Source of the DNA: Paraburkholderia domus
GTDB taxonomy: Bacteria; Pseudomonadota; Gammaproteobacteria; Burkholderiales; Burkholderiaceae
Assembly: GCF_905220705.1 (NCBI RefSeq)
Contig: NZ_CAJNAT010000023.1
Location: forward strand, 1-64,000
DNA: 64,000 nucleotides
Direction: 5' to 3'
This document shows, piece by piece, positions 52,097 to 61,161 of this stretch; the stretch's first letter is position 1; each line of letters opens with the position of its first letter. Both the position numbers and the translations under genes were made by a program. Below the pieces are notes generated by a model, which was not told the origin of the DNA, did no database searches, and saw nothing but the letters and a program-made list of their open reading frames with translations.

Positions 52097-53621
52097 TCGC
52101 TCAGGCCACAACCTGTCTCCAATACACGCACAAGCATGCACGCCCCTCCGCCCCGGAGCCGGCGCGGCATCCCGATACATTCGAGCAGCGTTAGCCTTGT
52201 TATGTCTATCACTGTTGGCAGGCACGCCGGGAAAGGCGATGGCGCTCGATGTATTCGGAACGAGCGCCATCGTTCCCGACACACCGGCCGCAACATTCGC
52301 CGCTAACGCCATTTCGCCTTGCGAGTTCGGCGCGCCGGGCGAGCCGTTGCGTCTCGACGAAGCGGTGAATCGAACGCTATGTAACAATCCGAAGACCCGC
52401 ACGGCATGGGCCGAGGTCAAGGTGCAGGCTGCCGGCGTTGGCGCGGCAAAGTCGGCGTATTTGCCGAACGTTTCAGCCGCGTGGCAAGAAGTGCGCGACG
52501 ACTCGGTCACGGATGTCACCGGTTACCCGCGCCTCAGTTCAGCGAATCGTTCAACTGTTCACACGGGTTCGGTCTCGCTCAATTGGGTGTTGTTCGACTT
52601 CGGCGGCAGAAAGGCAGCGCTGCGAAATGCGCAAGCGTTGCTAACCGCTGCCCGAGCTAGCCAGGACGCCACGCTGCAGGCCGCGTTTTCCACGGCGGCG
52701 ACGGATTACTATTCCGCACAGGCTGCGGCCGGCAAGTTCGTAGCCGCCCAAGAAACGGAACGCATTGCGCACGATAGTTTTGTAGCCGCATCCGCGCGCG
52801 TAAGCCATGGCGTTGCGGCAATCTCCGACCAATTACAAGCGCAGACGTCGTACGCTCAGGCAACGTTCAACAGGGCGAAGGCGTCAGGCGACCTGCAAGT
52901 AGCACTAGGTACACTCGCTTCCGATATGGGCCTCAATCCCGCTCGAGCTATCGTCATGCCTGCGGTGAACGACGGCGTCGCACCCGATCACGATTTCAGC
53001 GAATCGGTCGCGGAGATGATTGCCGATGCCCAACGCTCGCATCCGGATGTCGCAACTGCAAAGGCGAAACTCGACGCCGCGATCGCGAAGGAGCAGCAAA
53101 CGCGGTCCCAAGGTCTGCCGAACTTCAGTTTGGTTGCGAAGTACAGTCAGAACAACCAGCCTGCCAGTCTGGGCTTCGGCGAGCCGCAATTTGCGGCCAC
53201 AGGACATGACTGGTATTTTGGTGTCCAGGTACAGATTCCATTGTTCGAAGGCTTCGGCAGGACCTATCAGGTACGGCTGGCGCATGCGCAAATCGAAGTG
53301 CAGCAATACACGCTCGACGAAGCGCGACGGCAGGTCGGGCTCGATGTGTGGAAAAGCTATCAGGCGCTGCAGACCGACGTCGAGAACGTGCGCAATGCCG
53401 CCGCACTATTGCAGATCGCCCAGCGCTCCTTCGATGCGGCAAAGCACCGATATGCCGCTGGCGTCGGCAACATCCTCGAATTGCTCAACGCACAGTCGTC
53501 TTTATCGGAGGCCGACCGTCAACGCATTCAGGCCCTGACGGATTGGCGTGCGGCGCGACTCGATCTTGCAGCGAAGCTGGGACGGCTGAGCGCCAGGGAC
53601 ATACAAATGGGGAGCCGTTAA
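52086..53621 (+). CDS. Type I secretion outer membrane channel (TolC family)
   Basis: 511 residues starting with GTG inside the adaptor gene. The N-terminus is unusually long before a signal-like hydrophobic stretch (about residues 31-48, IRAALALLCLSLLAG), with cleavage near AMALD. The mature part has two OEP repeats, LDEAVNRTLCNNPKTR and the second around MIADAQRSHPDVATAKAKLD, typical of TolC/LapE. It completes a dedicated one-substrate secretion system. Confidence 0.92.
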   Translation: MNVDRSGHNLSPIHAQACTPLRPGAGAASRYIRAALALLCLSLLAGTPGKAMALDVFGTSAIVPDTPAATFAANAISPCEFGAPGEPLRLDEAVNRTLCNNPKTRTAWAEVKVQAAGVGAAKSAYLPNVSAAWQEVRDDSVTDVTGYPRLSSANRSTVHTGSVSLNWVLFDFGGRKAALRNAQALLTAARASQDATLQAAFSTAATDYYSAQAAAGKFVAAQETERIAHDSFVAASARVSHGVAAISDQLQAQTSYAQATFNRAKASGDLQVALGTLASDMGLNPARAIVMPAVNDGVAPDHDFSESVAEMIADAQRSHPDVATAKAKLDAAIAKEQQTRSQGLPNFSLVAKYSQNNQPASLGFGEPQFAATGHDWYFGVQVQIPLFEGFGRTYQVRLAHAQIEVQQYTLDEARRQVGLDVWKSYQALQTDVENVRNAAALLQIAQRSFDAAKHRYAAGVGNILELLNAQSSLSEADRQRIQALTDWRAARLDLAAKLGRLSARDIQMGSR

Positions 53622-53664
53622 GTATCGGATGGTGGGGCAGTCTCGCGCAAACCGCGCGTCCACC

Positions 53665-54555
53665 TCAAAGCGCCAACACCGTCACACCCACCTCCACCCG
53701 ATGCGCCCCGCCCCCCAGGATCATCCCGCGCAGCAAAGAAACATCGCTGTAATCACGGCCGATCGCGAGCGTCACATGGTCCATATCGGCAAGCACGTCA
53801 TTGGTCGGGTCGAGATCGATCCAGCCACTCTCCGGGCAATACACGGACACCCACGCATGCGAGGCATCCGCACCGATCAAGCGCGGCTGCCCAGGCGGCG
53901 GATCGTTACGCAGATAGCCGCTCACGTAGCGCGCCGGCAATCCCAACGAACGCAAACAACCGATCATCACCTGCGCGAAGTCCTGGCATACCCCGCTCTT
54001 CAATTCGAAAGCGCGCTCGGCGGGTGTGTCGAACATCGTCGCCGACGGTTTGTACGAGAAGTCTTCGTGAATCCGGTGCATCAGATCGATCGCACCCGCC
54101 ACGATCGGCATGCCGGGAGGAAAGCTCGGCAACGCATAAGCGCGCAACGAGGGCCGCGGCACGATGTTCGGCGACGCAAAGCAGAACTCCACCTCGGGCC
54201 GGAACTCGCCACCGACCCAAAAACGCAACGCGTCCGCCACGTCTTCCCATTCCGGCGTTTCATCGGGGTCGAGGTCGGTCCAGCGCGGCATGAGCGCCAC
54301 CGTGGTTTCGCTAACGAGTTGCAAGCGCTCATGCGGGGCATCGAGCGCGAAGTACAGGACGTCGTTGCCGAATGCATCGATACGGCTAGTCTGATACGAC
54401 GGCTCCGGTTCGATCTTTTCGCTGTGTGAGACCACACGCTGCCACGCACAGGCGATCGGTCTGATCGTCGCGAGATGCTGTGCGGTCTCGACATACGTGG
54501 AGTAGTGGTAAGTCGTGCGATGCGAGACGGACAACACAGTCGGTGCGTGCTTCAT
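53665..54555 (-). CDS. Transglutaminase-like cysteine peptidase family protein
   Basis: 296 residues. Residues about 8-90 are the bacterial transglutaminase-like N-terminal domain (SHRTTYHYS). About 150-260 is the core with the Cys-His-Asp triad C190 (KSGVCQDFA), H233 (DASHAWV) and D249 (IDLDPTND). The ATG overlaps the stop of the ATP-grasp gene (ATGA); a GTG two codons earlier is also in frame. Likely a cytosolic peptidase or amide-bond-handling enzyme working with the ATP-grasp fusion and the large transglutaminase encoded upstream. The substrate is unknown. Confidence 0.9.
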   Translation of the reverse strand: MKHAPTVLSVSHRTTYHYSTYVETAQHLATIRPIACAWQRVVSHSEKIEPEPSYQTSRIDAFGNDVLYFALDAPHERLQLVSETTVALMPRWTDLDPDETPEWEDVADALRFWVGGEFRPEVEFCFASPNIVPRPSLRAYALPSFPPGMPIVAGAIDLMHRIHEDFSYKPSATMFDTPAERAFELKSGVCQDFAQVMIGCLRSLGLPARYVSGYLRNDPPPGQPRLIGADASHAWVSVYCPESGWIDLDPTNDVLADMDHVTLAIGRDYSDVSLLRGMILGGGAHRVEVGVTVLAL

Positions 54556-57242
54556 GACCACACTCGCGACGCGACCGTACTGGCGTGACTGAAATAGCGC
54601 GCGCTGATTTCATGCGCCGCCGCGCCGACGTAGCCGCCAATCTGATCGCACACCGCAATCAGGTCGGCATATGAATCGTCTTCGTCGATTACGCACAGCG
54701 ATTCGAGCGTCGGCAACGAAGCGGTTGGCGGCATCAATTCCGCAAACGGACGATGCCGCATGCTGCCCGCGGCCACGGAGATCTCGTCGAGTTTTTTGCG
54801 CAGGCGCTCATAGACACCGTAGATGCCACGCGGATTGGTCGGCTCGATCACCAGCAAGTCGAGCAAGGCCGGCACCTCGAAACGGCCCGGATAGAGCGCG
54901 CGATACGTCAGCGTGCTGTCGAACAATTGCAATAGCAGATCGAATCCGGCTGGTGTCGCGAGTTGGCCTTTATCGGCGACCACGCGCAAGATCGACGCCA
55001 TTGCCGATACCCGTTCGATATGCCGCCCGACGAATAGCAGACGCCACGCTTCGTCGCGTGTCATGCGGTCGCCTTGCGCGCCGCTGATCGCCGACAACTG
55101 CACCGACAAGCGTTCGAGCGCGTTCATCAGCGTCACGCGGTCGTAACGATCGTAGCGTTCGGCGCGCTCAGCGCGGCCGTTGCCATTCGCGCCGCTCTGC
55201 ACCTGCGATGAGCTACTTCCACTTCCACTGCCATTACCATTGCTGTTGCCATTGCCGTTGAAACCCGCAGCGGGCATCAAGGTCTGCAATGCATCGCGGA
55301 AGTCGTTGCGCGCCGCGAGAATCGTGCGCCAATGATCGTTCGACAGACGCCCGCGCACTTCGCCGTTCGCGCGCGCCTGGTAGTTGAGGTTCTGGCCGAT
55401 GCTCGCAGCGCCCGTGCTCTCGCTCAGATTCGCGACCAGCGCACGCTCGAATGCTTGCGGCGAATACGGCGAGGACATGTCGCCGGACTGTACGAGGCCG
55501 CAATGCATGGCGAGCTCGACCAGCGTCGGGAACATCGCGTCGGCATCGTTGCCTTCCAGCGAGCCCAGAATCAGGCGCAACAGCCGCACATTATTTTCGG
55601 CGCGTTCGCCATAACGTCCGGCCCAGAACAGATTTTCCGCGGCGCGGCTCGACACAGTGCGATGCTTGCGCGCGAGGTCGGCGGGTTGCATCGGCGAAGG
55701 CAGCAGTGTGAAAGTCGACGTCGGCTGACTCGACAGGACCCACGTATCGACGCTGCTGCCGCCGTATTGCATCGACACCGTCGCCTGGCGCTCGGCGGCC
55801 ATACGCGTGAAGCCACCAGGCATCACATGCCAGCCACCGTTGAAGTCGGCAATCGCATAGACGCGCAGCACCGACGGACGGCGGCCGATGGTGCCGTCCT
55901 CGTAACGCGGCGTGCAGGAAAAGCGCTGCGACTGCTGGATCGTATAGGTGTCGGGCATCGCTTCGATACGTTCGCGCCATGTCGACAGCCGCTGCCTGCC
56001 CTGCTCGATCCCGGGCGGCGCATCGCGCGGCGCGACCGGCCACGTCGGCACGATGAACGCTTCGTCCAGGCGTGTGAACGCGTGCTCGCGCGCGGCCTTC
56101 TCGCCGCACCACCAGGTCGCCACGCTCGGCAACACGAGGTCTTCATCGAGCAACACTTCGGCGATGCCCGGCAAAAAGCCATGCAAGGCCGGCGATTCGA
56201 CAAAGCCCGAACCCGGCACGTTCGACACGATCACATTGCCCGCGCGCATCACCTGCAACAGGCCCGGCACGCCGATACTCGAATCCGCGCGCAATTCGAC
56301 CGGATCGCAGAAAGCATCGTCGAGACGGCGCAGCACGACATGCACACGTTCGAGACCGGCTAGCGTCTTCAGATACAGCATGTCGTCACGCACCGTCAGG
56401 TCCTTGCCTTCGACCAGCGTGACGCCGAGATAGCGCGCGAGAAACACATGCTCGAAGTAGGTCTCGCTAAACGGTCCGGGCGTGAGTAAGGCGATATGCG
56501 GCGAAGCATCGGCCCCGGAACTGTCGGGCTGCATGGTGGCCTGCGCGGCCTGTGCGAGCGTAGCAATCAGTTGTGAATAGGTCGGCGCGAGACGGCTTAC
56601 GCGCAACGCGCGGAACGGATCGGCGAACAGCGTCGCCACGATCAGCCGGTTTTCCAACGCATAACCCAGCCCGGATGGCGCCTCGGTGCGATGCGCCATG
56701 ACGGTCCAGTTGCCGCCGGGCGTACGCGCCAGATCGACGGCGACCACCTGCAGATATTGCCCGCCAGGCGGCGTAAAGCCCTTCACCGAGCGCAGATAGC
56801 CGGGATGCCCGAACACCAGCGCAGGCGGCAACTGCCCACGCTCCAGCAAGGTCTGCGGCCCATAAATATCGGCGACGATCGCATTGAGCAGATGCGCCCG
56901 CTGCGTCACGCCGCGCTCGATATGCGCCCACTCGGCCTCGCTGATCAGGAACGGCAGCAGGTCGAGCGCCCACGGCCGCGGCTCGCCGTTATCCGCGTAG
57001 ACGTTGTAGCTGATGTCGTTGTCGCGGATCTGCTGCGCGATGGACGCGTAGTGATCTTCCAATCGTGCGATGCCGTCTTCGCCGAGCCGCTCGAAGAACT
57101 GCCGCCACGGCTCGCGCAACGCGCCTGAGGGGTCGCGTAACTCGTCCCAATGTCCTTCGTAGCCCGGCAACAGCCGCAATAAGGACGAAGCGTCCGCGCG
57201 GGCGGCGGACGTTTCGAAGGGAAAAGTCGATTGAAAGGCCAA
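54552..57242 (-). CDS. Circularly permuted ATP-grasp / alpha-E domain fusion protein
   Basis: 896 residues. About 1-500 is a circularly permuted ATP-grasp ligase domain (LRLLPGYEGHWDELRDP near the start, YNVYADNGEPRPW later), predicted to form peptide-like COOH-amine bonds. About 525-890 is the all-helical alpha-E domain (ENLFWAGRYGERAENNVRL) usually encoded next to such ligases. A Gly/Asn/Ser-rich insertion at about 663-690 interrupts the alpha-E part. The start codon appears to be TTG, with no ATG available before the conserved region. Genes in this cluster are proposed to make or process an unknown peptide tag or metabolite. Confidence 0.88.
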   Translation of the reverse strand: MAFQSTFPFETSAARADASSLLRLLPGYEGHWDELRDPSGALREPWRQFFERLGEDGIARLEDHYASIAQQIRDNDISYNVYADNGEPRPWALDLLPFLISEAEWAHIERGVTQRAHLLNAIVADIYGPQTLLERGQLPPALVFGHPGYLRSVKGFTPPGGQYLQVVAVDLARTPGGNWTVMAHRTEAPSGLGYALENRLIVATLFADPFRALRVSRLAPTYSQLIATLAQAAQATMQPDSSGADASPHIALLTPGPFSETYFEHVFLARYLGVTLVEGKDLTVRDDMLYLKTLAGLERVHVVLRRLDDAFCDPVELRADSSIGVPGLLQVMRAGNVIVSNVPGSGFVESPALHGFLPGIAEVLLDEDLVLPSVATWWCGEKAAREHAFTRLDEAFIVPTWPVAPRDAPPGIEQGRQRLSTWRERIEAMPDTYTIQQSQRFSCTPRYEDGTIGRRPSVLRVYAIADFNGGWHVMPGGFTRMAAERQATVSMQYGGSSVDTWVLSSQPTSTFTLLPSPMQPADLARKHRTVSSRAAENLFWAGRYGERAENNVRLLRLILGSLEGNDADAMFPTLVELAMHCGLVQSGDMSSPYSPQAFERALVANLSESTGAASIGQNLNYQARANGEVRGRLSNDHWRTILAARNDFRDALQTLMPAAGFNGNGNSNGNGSGSGSSSSQVQSGANGNGRAERAERYDRYDRVTLMNALERLSVQLSAISGAQGDRMTRDEAWRLLFVGRHIERVSAMASILRVVADKGQLATPAGFDLLLQLFDSTLTYRALYPGRFEVPALLDLLVIEPTNPRGIYGVYERLRKKLDEISVAAGSMRHRPFAELMPPTASLPTLESLCVIDEDDSYADLIAVCDQIGGYVGAAAHEISARYFSHASTVASRVWS

Positions 57243-57289
57243 GGTCGTGTCGTTCTTAAAGTTGTGCTGCCGCTCTTCAGTCTACCAGG

Positions 57290-60200
57290 TTACCAGTACC
57301 GCAGGTCCAGCGTGAACGGAAACTCGAGGCTGCGCTGCGGCATGTCGACCGTGAGCGGCCCCGGCGTGTGACCCGACGCAAAGAAACGCGCGCGCCGCCG
57401 GCTTTCCGCTTCATAGGCGTTGACCGGGAAGGTCTCATAGCTGCGCCCGCCCGGATGAGCGACATGATACTGGCATCCACCCACCGAGCGGCCGGTCCAC
57501 GTATCGACGAGGTCGAACGTGAGCGGCGCATCCACGCCGATGGTCGGATGCAGCGCCGACGGCTGCGACCACGCGCGAAAGCGCACACCGGCCACATATT
57601 CGCTGACGCGGCCGGTCGGCTGCAACGGCACGGGCACACCGTTCACGGTCAGCACATGACGGTTGTCGTTCAAACCGAGCGCGCGCACTTCGAGCCTTTC
57701 CACCGACGAATCCACGTAACGCACCGTACCACCAGGCGAGCCCTCCTCCCCCATCACGTGCCAAGGTTCGAGCGCGTGGCGAATGGTCAGCGAAACGCCG
57801 TTCACTGTGGTCGCGCCGACCAGCGGGAAGCGGAATTCGAAGTGCGGCGCGAACCAGCTGCTCTCGAAGGCAAAGCCCGCCTGGTTGAGTTCGCCGAGCA
57901 CGTCCTCGAAATCCATCTTCGCGAAGGTGCCGAGCAGGAAGCGGTCATGCAGTTCCGTGCCCCAGCGCGTGAGCCGCTGCGTGTACGGCGTGTGCCAGAA
58001 ACGCGCCACCAGCGCGCGCAGCAGCAACTGCTGCACGAGACTCATGCGCGCATGCGGCGGCATTTCGAAACCGCGCAATTCGAGCAGGCCGAGGCGGCCG
58101 GTCGGACCATCGGGAGAATAGAGTTTGTCGATGCAGAACTCGGCGCGGTGCGTGTTGCCCGTCACATCGATCAGGATGTTGCGCAACGAGCGGTCGATCA
58201 TCCACGCCGGCAGATTCGCGCTGTCGCGGCCGCCGAGCAGATCGATCTGCCGCTGCAACTCGCGGAACGCCACTTCGAGTTCATACACCTGATCGTTGCG
58301 CGCCTCATCGACGCGCGGCGCCTGGCTCGTGGGGCCGATAAAGAGCCCGGAGAACAGGTACGACAGCGACGGATGGTTGTGCCAGTACGCGATCAGACTC
58401 GCGAGCAGATCGGGGCGGCGCAGGAAAGGACTATCAGCAGGCGTCGCGCCGCCGAGCACGAAGTGATTGCCACCGCCGGTCCCCGTATGCCGGCCGTCGG
58501 TCATGAACTTCTCGCTGCTGAGATAGCTCTCGGCCGCGGATTGATACAGGTACTCGGTGTTGTCGACCAGTTGCTCCCAGCTCGAAGCCGGATGAATGTT
58601 CACCTCGATCACACCCGGGTCCGGCGTCACCTGAAGGATTTTCAGGCGTGCGTCGCGCGGCGGCGGATAGCCTTCGAGCACCACCTTCATCCGCAATTCG
58701 GCCGCCGTCGCTTCGACCGCGGCGAGCAGGTCGAGATAGTCGTCGAGTTCGGTGAGCGGCGGCATGAACACATGCAGCAGCGAGCGGCCGCTGCCGAACG
58801 CTTCGGTTTCAGCCTTTGGACCGGCGGCACGTTTAGGATCACGCGCTTCGACGCAGATCGCCGTGCGCAGCGTTTCTTTCGACGACTGCCCGCGCGCCGG
58901 TGGCTGTTGATCGCCCGGTTGAGGTGCAAAAGCCAGCACGCCGCTGCCCGGCATGCCGCTCAGCAAATCCGCGGCTGACGACGACAACGCCGCCGCGCGC
59001 CGCGCATCGGCCTCGTTCAGGGTGCGGCGGGACTCACCATCGCCGTCGTATTGCAGGCGTAACTGCGCGGCCGGGCGCAACGGCACGGGCGGCGCAAACG
59101 GGTCATGCGCGTGCTGATACGGATAGTCGGTCTTCGACACCCACGGCAGCGCATCGAGCGGCAAGCGATAACCCATCGGCGAATCGCCGGGAATCAGGAA
59201 CATGCGATCGTCGCGGAAGAACCACCGGCCGCTGACCCACTTCGGCGCCTCGTTCGGCACGTCGCGTTCGCGCGCGAGCGGCAGGACAAAACCCGTCGCG
59301 CCACCCAGGCCCGCATCGAACACGCGCCGCAGACGCACGCGCTCCAGTTCGTCGTCCAGACGCGCGTCGAGCGGGTCGACGTTGACCGGCAGACGGCGCT
59401 CGCGCCACAGGTAGTACCAGACGTCTTCGTAACCGGGCTGGATGCAGTCCGTGTCGAGCGCCAGTTTGGTCGCCAGATGAGAGAGGAAACGTTGGGCGTC
59501 GCCGGCCGTGTAGGTGCCCGGCTCGCGTTCGTCGGCAAAGAGCTCGGGGTCTTGCCAGCACGGCTCGCCGTCGGCGCGCCAGTAAAGCGACATCGCCCAG
59601 CGCGGCAACTGCTCGCCCGGATACCACTTGCCCTGGCCGATATGCAGAAAACCGTTCGCGCCGTAGCGCGAGCGCAGTTTGTCCATCAGCGCGACCGCGT
59701 AGCCGCGTTTGGTGGGGCCGAGCGCGTCGGTGTTCCATTCGGCGGCGTCGCGATCGCGCACTGACACAAAGGTCGGCTCGCCGCCCATCGTCAGGCGCAC
59801 GTCCATCTCGGTGAGGCGCTGGTCGACCTGCTCGCCCATTTTCAGCACGTCGTTCCACACCGCTTCGCTGAACGGCTTGGTGACGCGCGGCGTCTCCAGT
59901 ACCCGTTCAATCGACATGGTGTGCTCGAACTCGACTTCGGATTCGTCGACGGCGCCTGAGATCGGCGCCGCGCTGCCGGGTTCGGGCGTGCAGGCGACGG
60001 GGATATGCCCCTCCCCGGCGAGCAAGCCGGAGGTCGGATCGAGGCCGATCCAGCCCGCGCCCGGCAGGTACACCTCGCACCATGCGTGCAGGTCGGTGAA
60101 GTCGACTTCGGTGCCGCTCGGGCCGTCGATGGATTTGACGTCGGGCGCGAGTTGCAGCAGGTAGCCGGAGACGAAGCGCGCCGCCAGCCCCAGTTGCCGG

Positions 60201-60772
60201 AGTGTCTCGACCAGCAGCCAACCTGAATCGCGGCATGAGCCCGCGGCACTCACCAGGGTTTCCTCGGGCGTCTGCACGCCGGGCTCCATGCGGATCAGGT
60301 AGCGGATCTCGCGTTGCAGCCGCTGATTCAGTCCGACGAGGAAGTCGGCGGTGACCATCGGCGTGCGGTCGATGCTCGCGACAAACTCGGCGAAGCGCGG
60401 CGTCATCGGTCGCTTGATGCGATACGGGGCGAGTTCCAGCGCAAGGCCCGGCGCATACTCGAACGGAAACTTTTCCGCCGACGGTTCGAGAAAGAAGTCG
60501 AACGGGTTATAGACGGCCATTTCGGCGACCAGATCCACGGTCACCTTGAATTCGCGCGTCTTTTCGGGGAATACGAGGCGCGCCTGATAGTTGGCAAACG
60601 CGTCCTGCTGCCAGTTGATGAAGTGTTCGGCCGGTTCGACCCGCATCGAATAAGACAGAATCGGGGTCCGGCAGTGCGGCGCAGGCCTGAGACGCACGAC
60701 CTGGGGCGACAGCGCGACCAGCCTGTCGTAACGGTAATGTGTGACATGATTCAACGCGACGCGTATGGACAC
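57290..60772 (-). CDS. Large transglutaminase-like protein with DUF2126 domain
   Basis: 1160 residues from a GTG preceded by CAGGAG (6-base spacing). Residues about 1-290 are a transglutaminase-like module with the triad C180 (AAGSCRDSGW), H229 (DLHAWCEV) and D245 (IGLDPTSG). The remaining ~850 residues form the DUF2126 region, with conserved blocks such as LTMGGEPTFVS, GGGNHFVLGGATPADSP and YWHNHPSLSYLFSG. The glutamine-synthetase/amidoligase-like character of that region is reported for the family rather than visible here. It begins the three-gene minus-strand operon and diverges from the metallopeptidase gene. Confidence 0.9.
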   Translation of the reverse strand: MSIRVALNHVTHYRYDRLVALSPQVVRLRPAPHCRTPILSYSMRVEPAEHFINWQQDAFANYQARLVFPEKTREFKVTVDLVAEMAVYNPFDFFLEPSAEKFPFEYAPGLALELAPYRIKRPMTPRFAEFVASIDRTPMVTADFLVGLNQRLQREIRYLIRMEPGVQTPEETLVSAAGSCRDSGWLLVETLRQLGLAARFVSGYLLQLAPDVKSIDGPSGTEVDFTDLHAWCEVYLPGAGWIGLDPTSGLLAGEGHIPVACTPEPGSAAPISGAVDESEVEFEHTMSIERVLETPRVTKPFSEAVWNDVLKMGEQVDQRLTEMDVRLTMGGEPTFVSVRDRDAAEWNTDALGPTKRGYAVALMDKLRSRYGANGFLHIGQGKWYPGEQLPRWAMSLYWRADGEPCWQDPELFADEREPGTYTAGDAQRFLSHLATKLALDTDCIQPGYEDVWYYLWRERRLPVNVDPLDARLDDELERVRLRRVFDAGLGGATGFVLPLARERDVPNEAPKWVSGRWFFRDDRMFLIPGDSPMGYRLPLDALPWVSKTDYPYQHAHDPFAPPVPLRPAAQLRLQYDGDGESRRTLNEADARRAAALSSSAADLLSGMPGSGVLAFAPQPGDQQPPARGQSSKETLRTAICVEARDPKRAAGPKAETEAFGSGRSLLHVFMPPLTELDDYLDLLAAVEATAAELRMKVVLEGYPPPRDARLKILQVTPDPGVIEVNIHPASSWEQLVDNTEYLYQSAAESYLSSEKFMTDGRHTGTGGGNHFVLGGATPADSPFLRRPDLLASLIAYWHNHPSLSYLFSGLFIGPTSQAPRVDEARNDQVYELEVAFRELQRQIDLLGGRDSANLPAWMIDRSLRNILIDVTGNTHRAEFCIDKLYSPDGPTGRLGLLELRGFEMPPHARMSLVQQLLLRALVARFWHTPYTQRLTRWGTELHDRFLLGTFAKMDFEDVLGELNQAGFAFESSWFAPHFEFRFPLVGATTVNGVSLTIRHALEPWHVMGEEGSPGGTVRYVDSSVERLEVRALGLNDNRHVLTVNGVPVPLQPTGRVSEYVAGVRFRAWSQPSALHPTIGVDAPLTFDLVDTWTGRSVGGCQYHVAHPGGRSYETFPVNAYEAESRRRARFFASGHTPGPLTVDMPQRSLEFPFTLDLRYW

Positions 60773-61161
60773 ACCGGACTCCTGGACAAAGGATGGCAGC
60801 CCGCCAAAAAGCAAGCTTCATGCCGTTAATCGAAAAACCGCGTGAACTGCCTGTACTGCCGGAATAGTGCCTGCTGCGAAGTTTGCCGCGCCGGCCGACC
60901 GTCCGGCCGATCGATCAGCGCGCCTTTCCATTACCTTTTCGGAACCCGCGCACCAAAGCGGCGCAGCGCCGATGCACGATCATGTACGTAATGTGCGTTA
61001 AACCAGTGACGTCTGGCAAATGCGGCATGAAGATTGCGGATCGGCTTCGCTCTTGCAGGCGGTCAAAGATGCGCAGGATGCCCGGCGGCCGGCGGTCTGC
61101 CAGCTGACGAAGCGCCCCGCCTGCTGCTCCTTGACGGCCACCCACCACCAGGGCTCGATCG
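60773..61161. other. Divergent intergenic region of the ATP-grasp cluster
   Basis: 389 bases between the DUF2126 gene and the metallopeptidase gene. Should contain both promoters. No supported gene, terminator or clear operator; short frames here have no RBS or domain. Confidence 0.5.

Noticed and set aside
57368-58978. A 536-codon plus-strand frame inside the DUF2126 gene
   Set aside because: Antisense shadow with His/Arg/Gln-rich composition.
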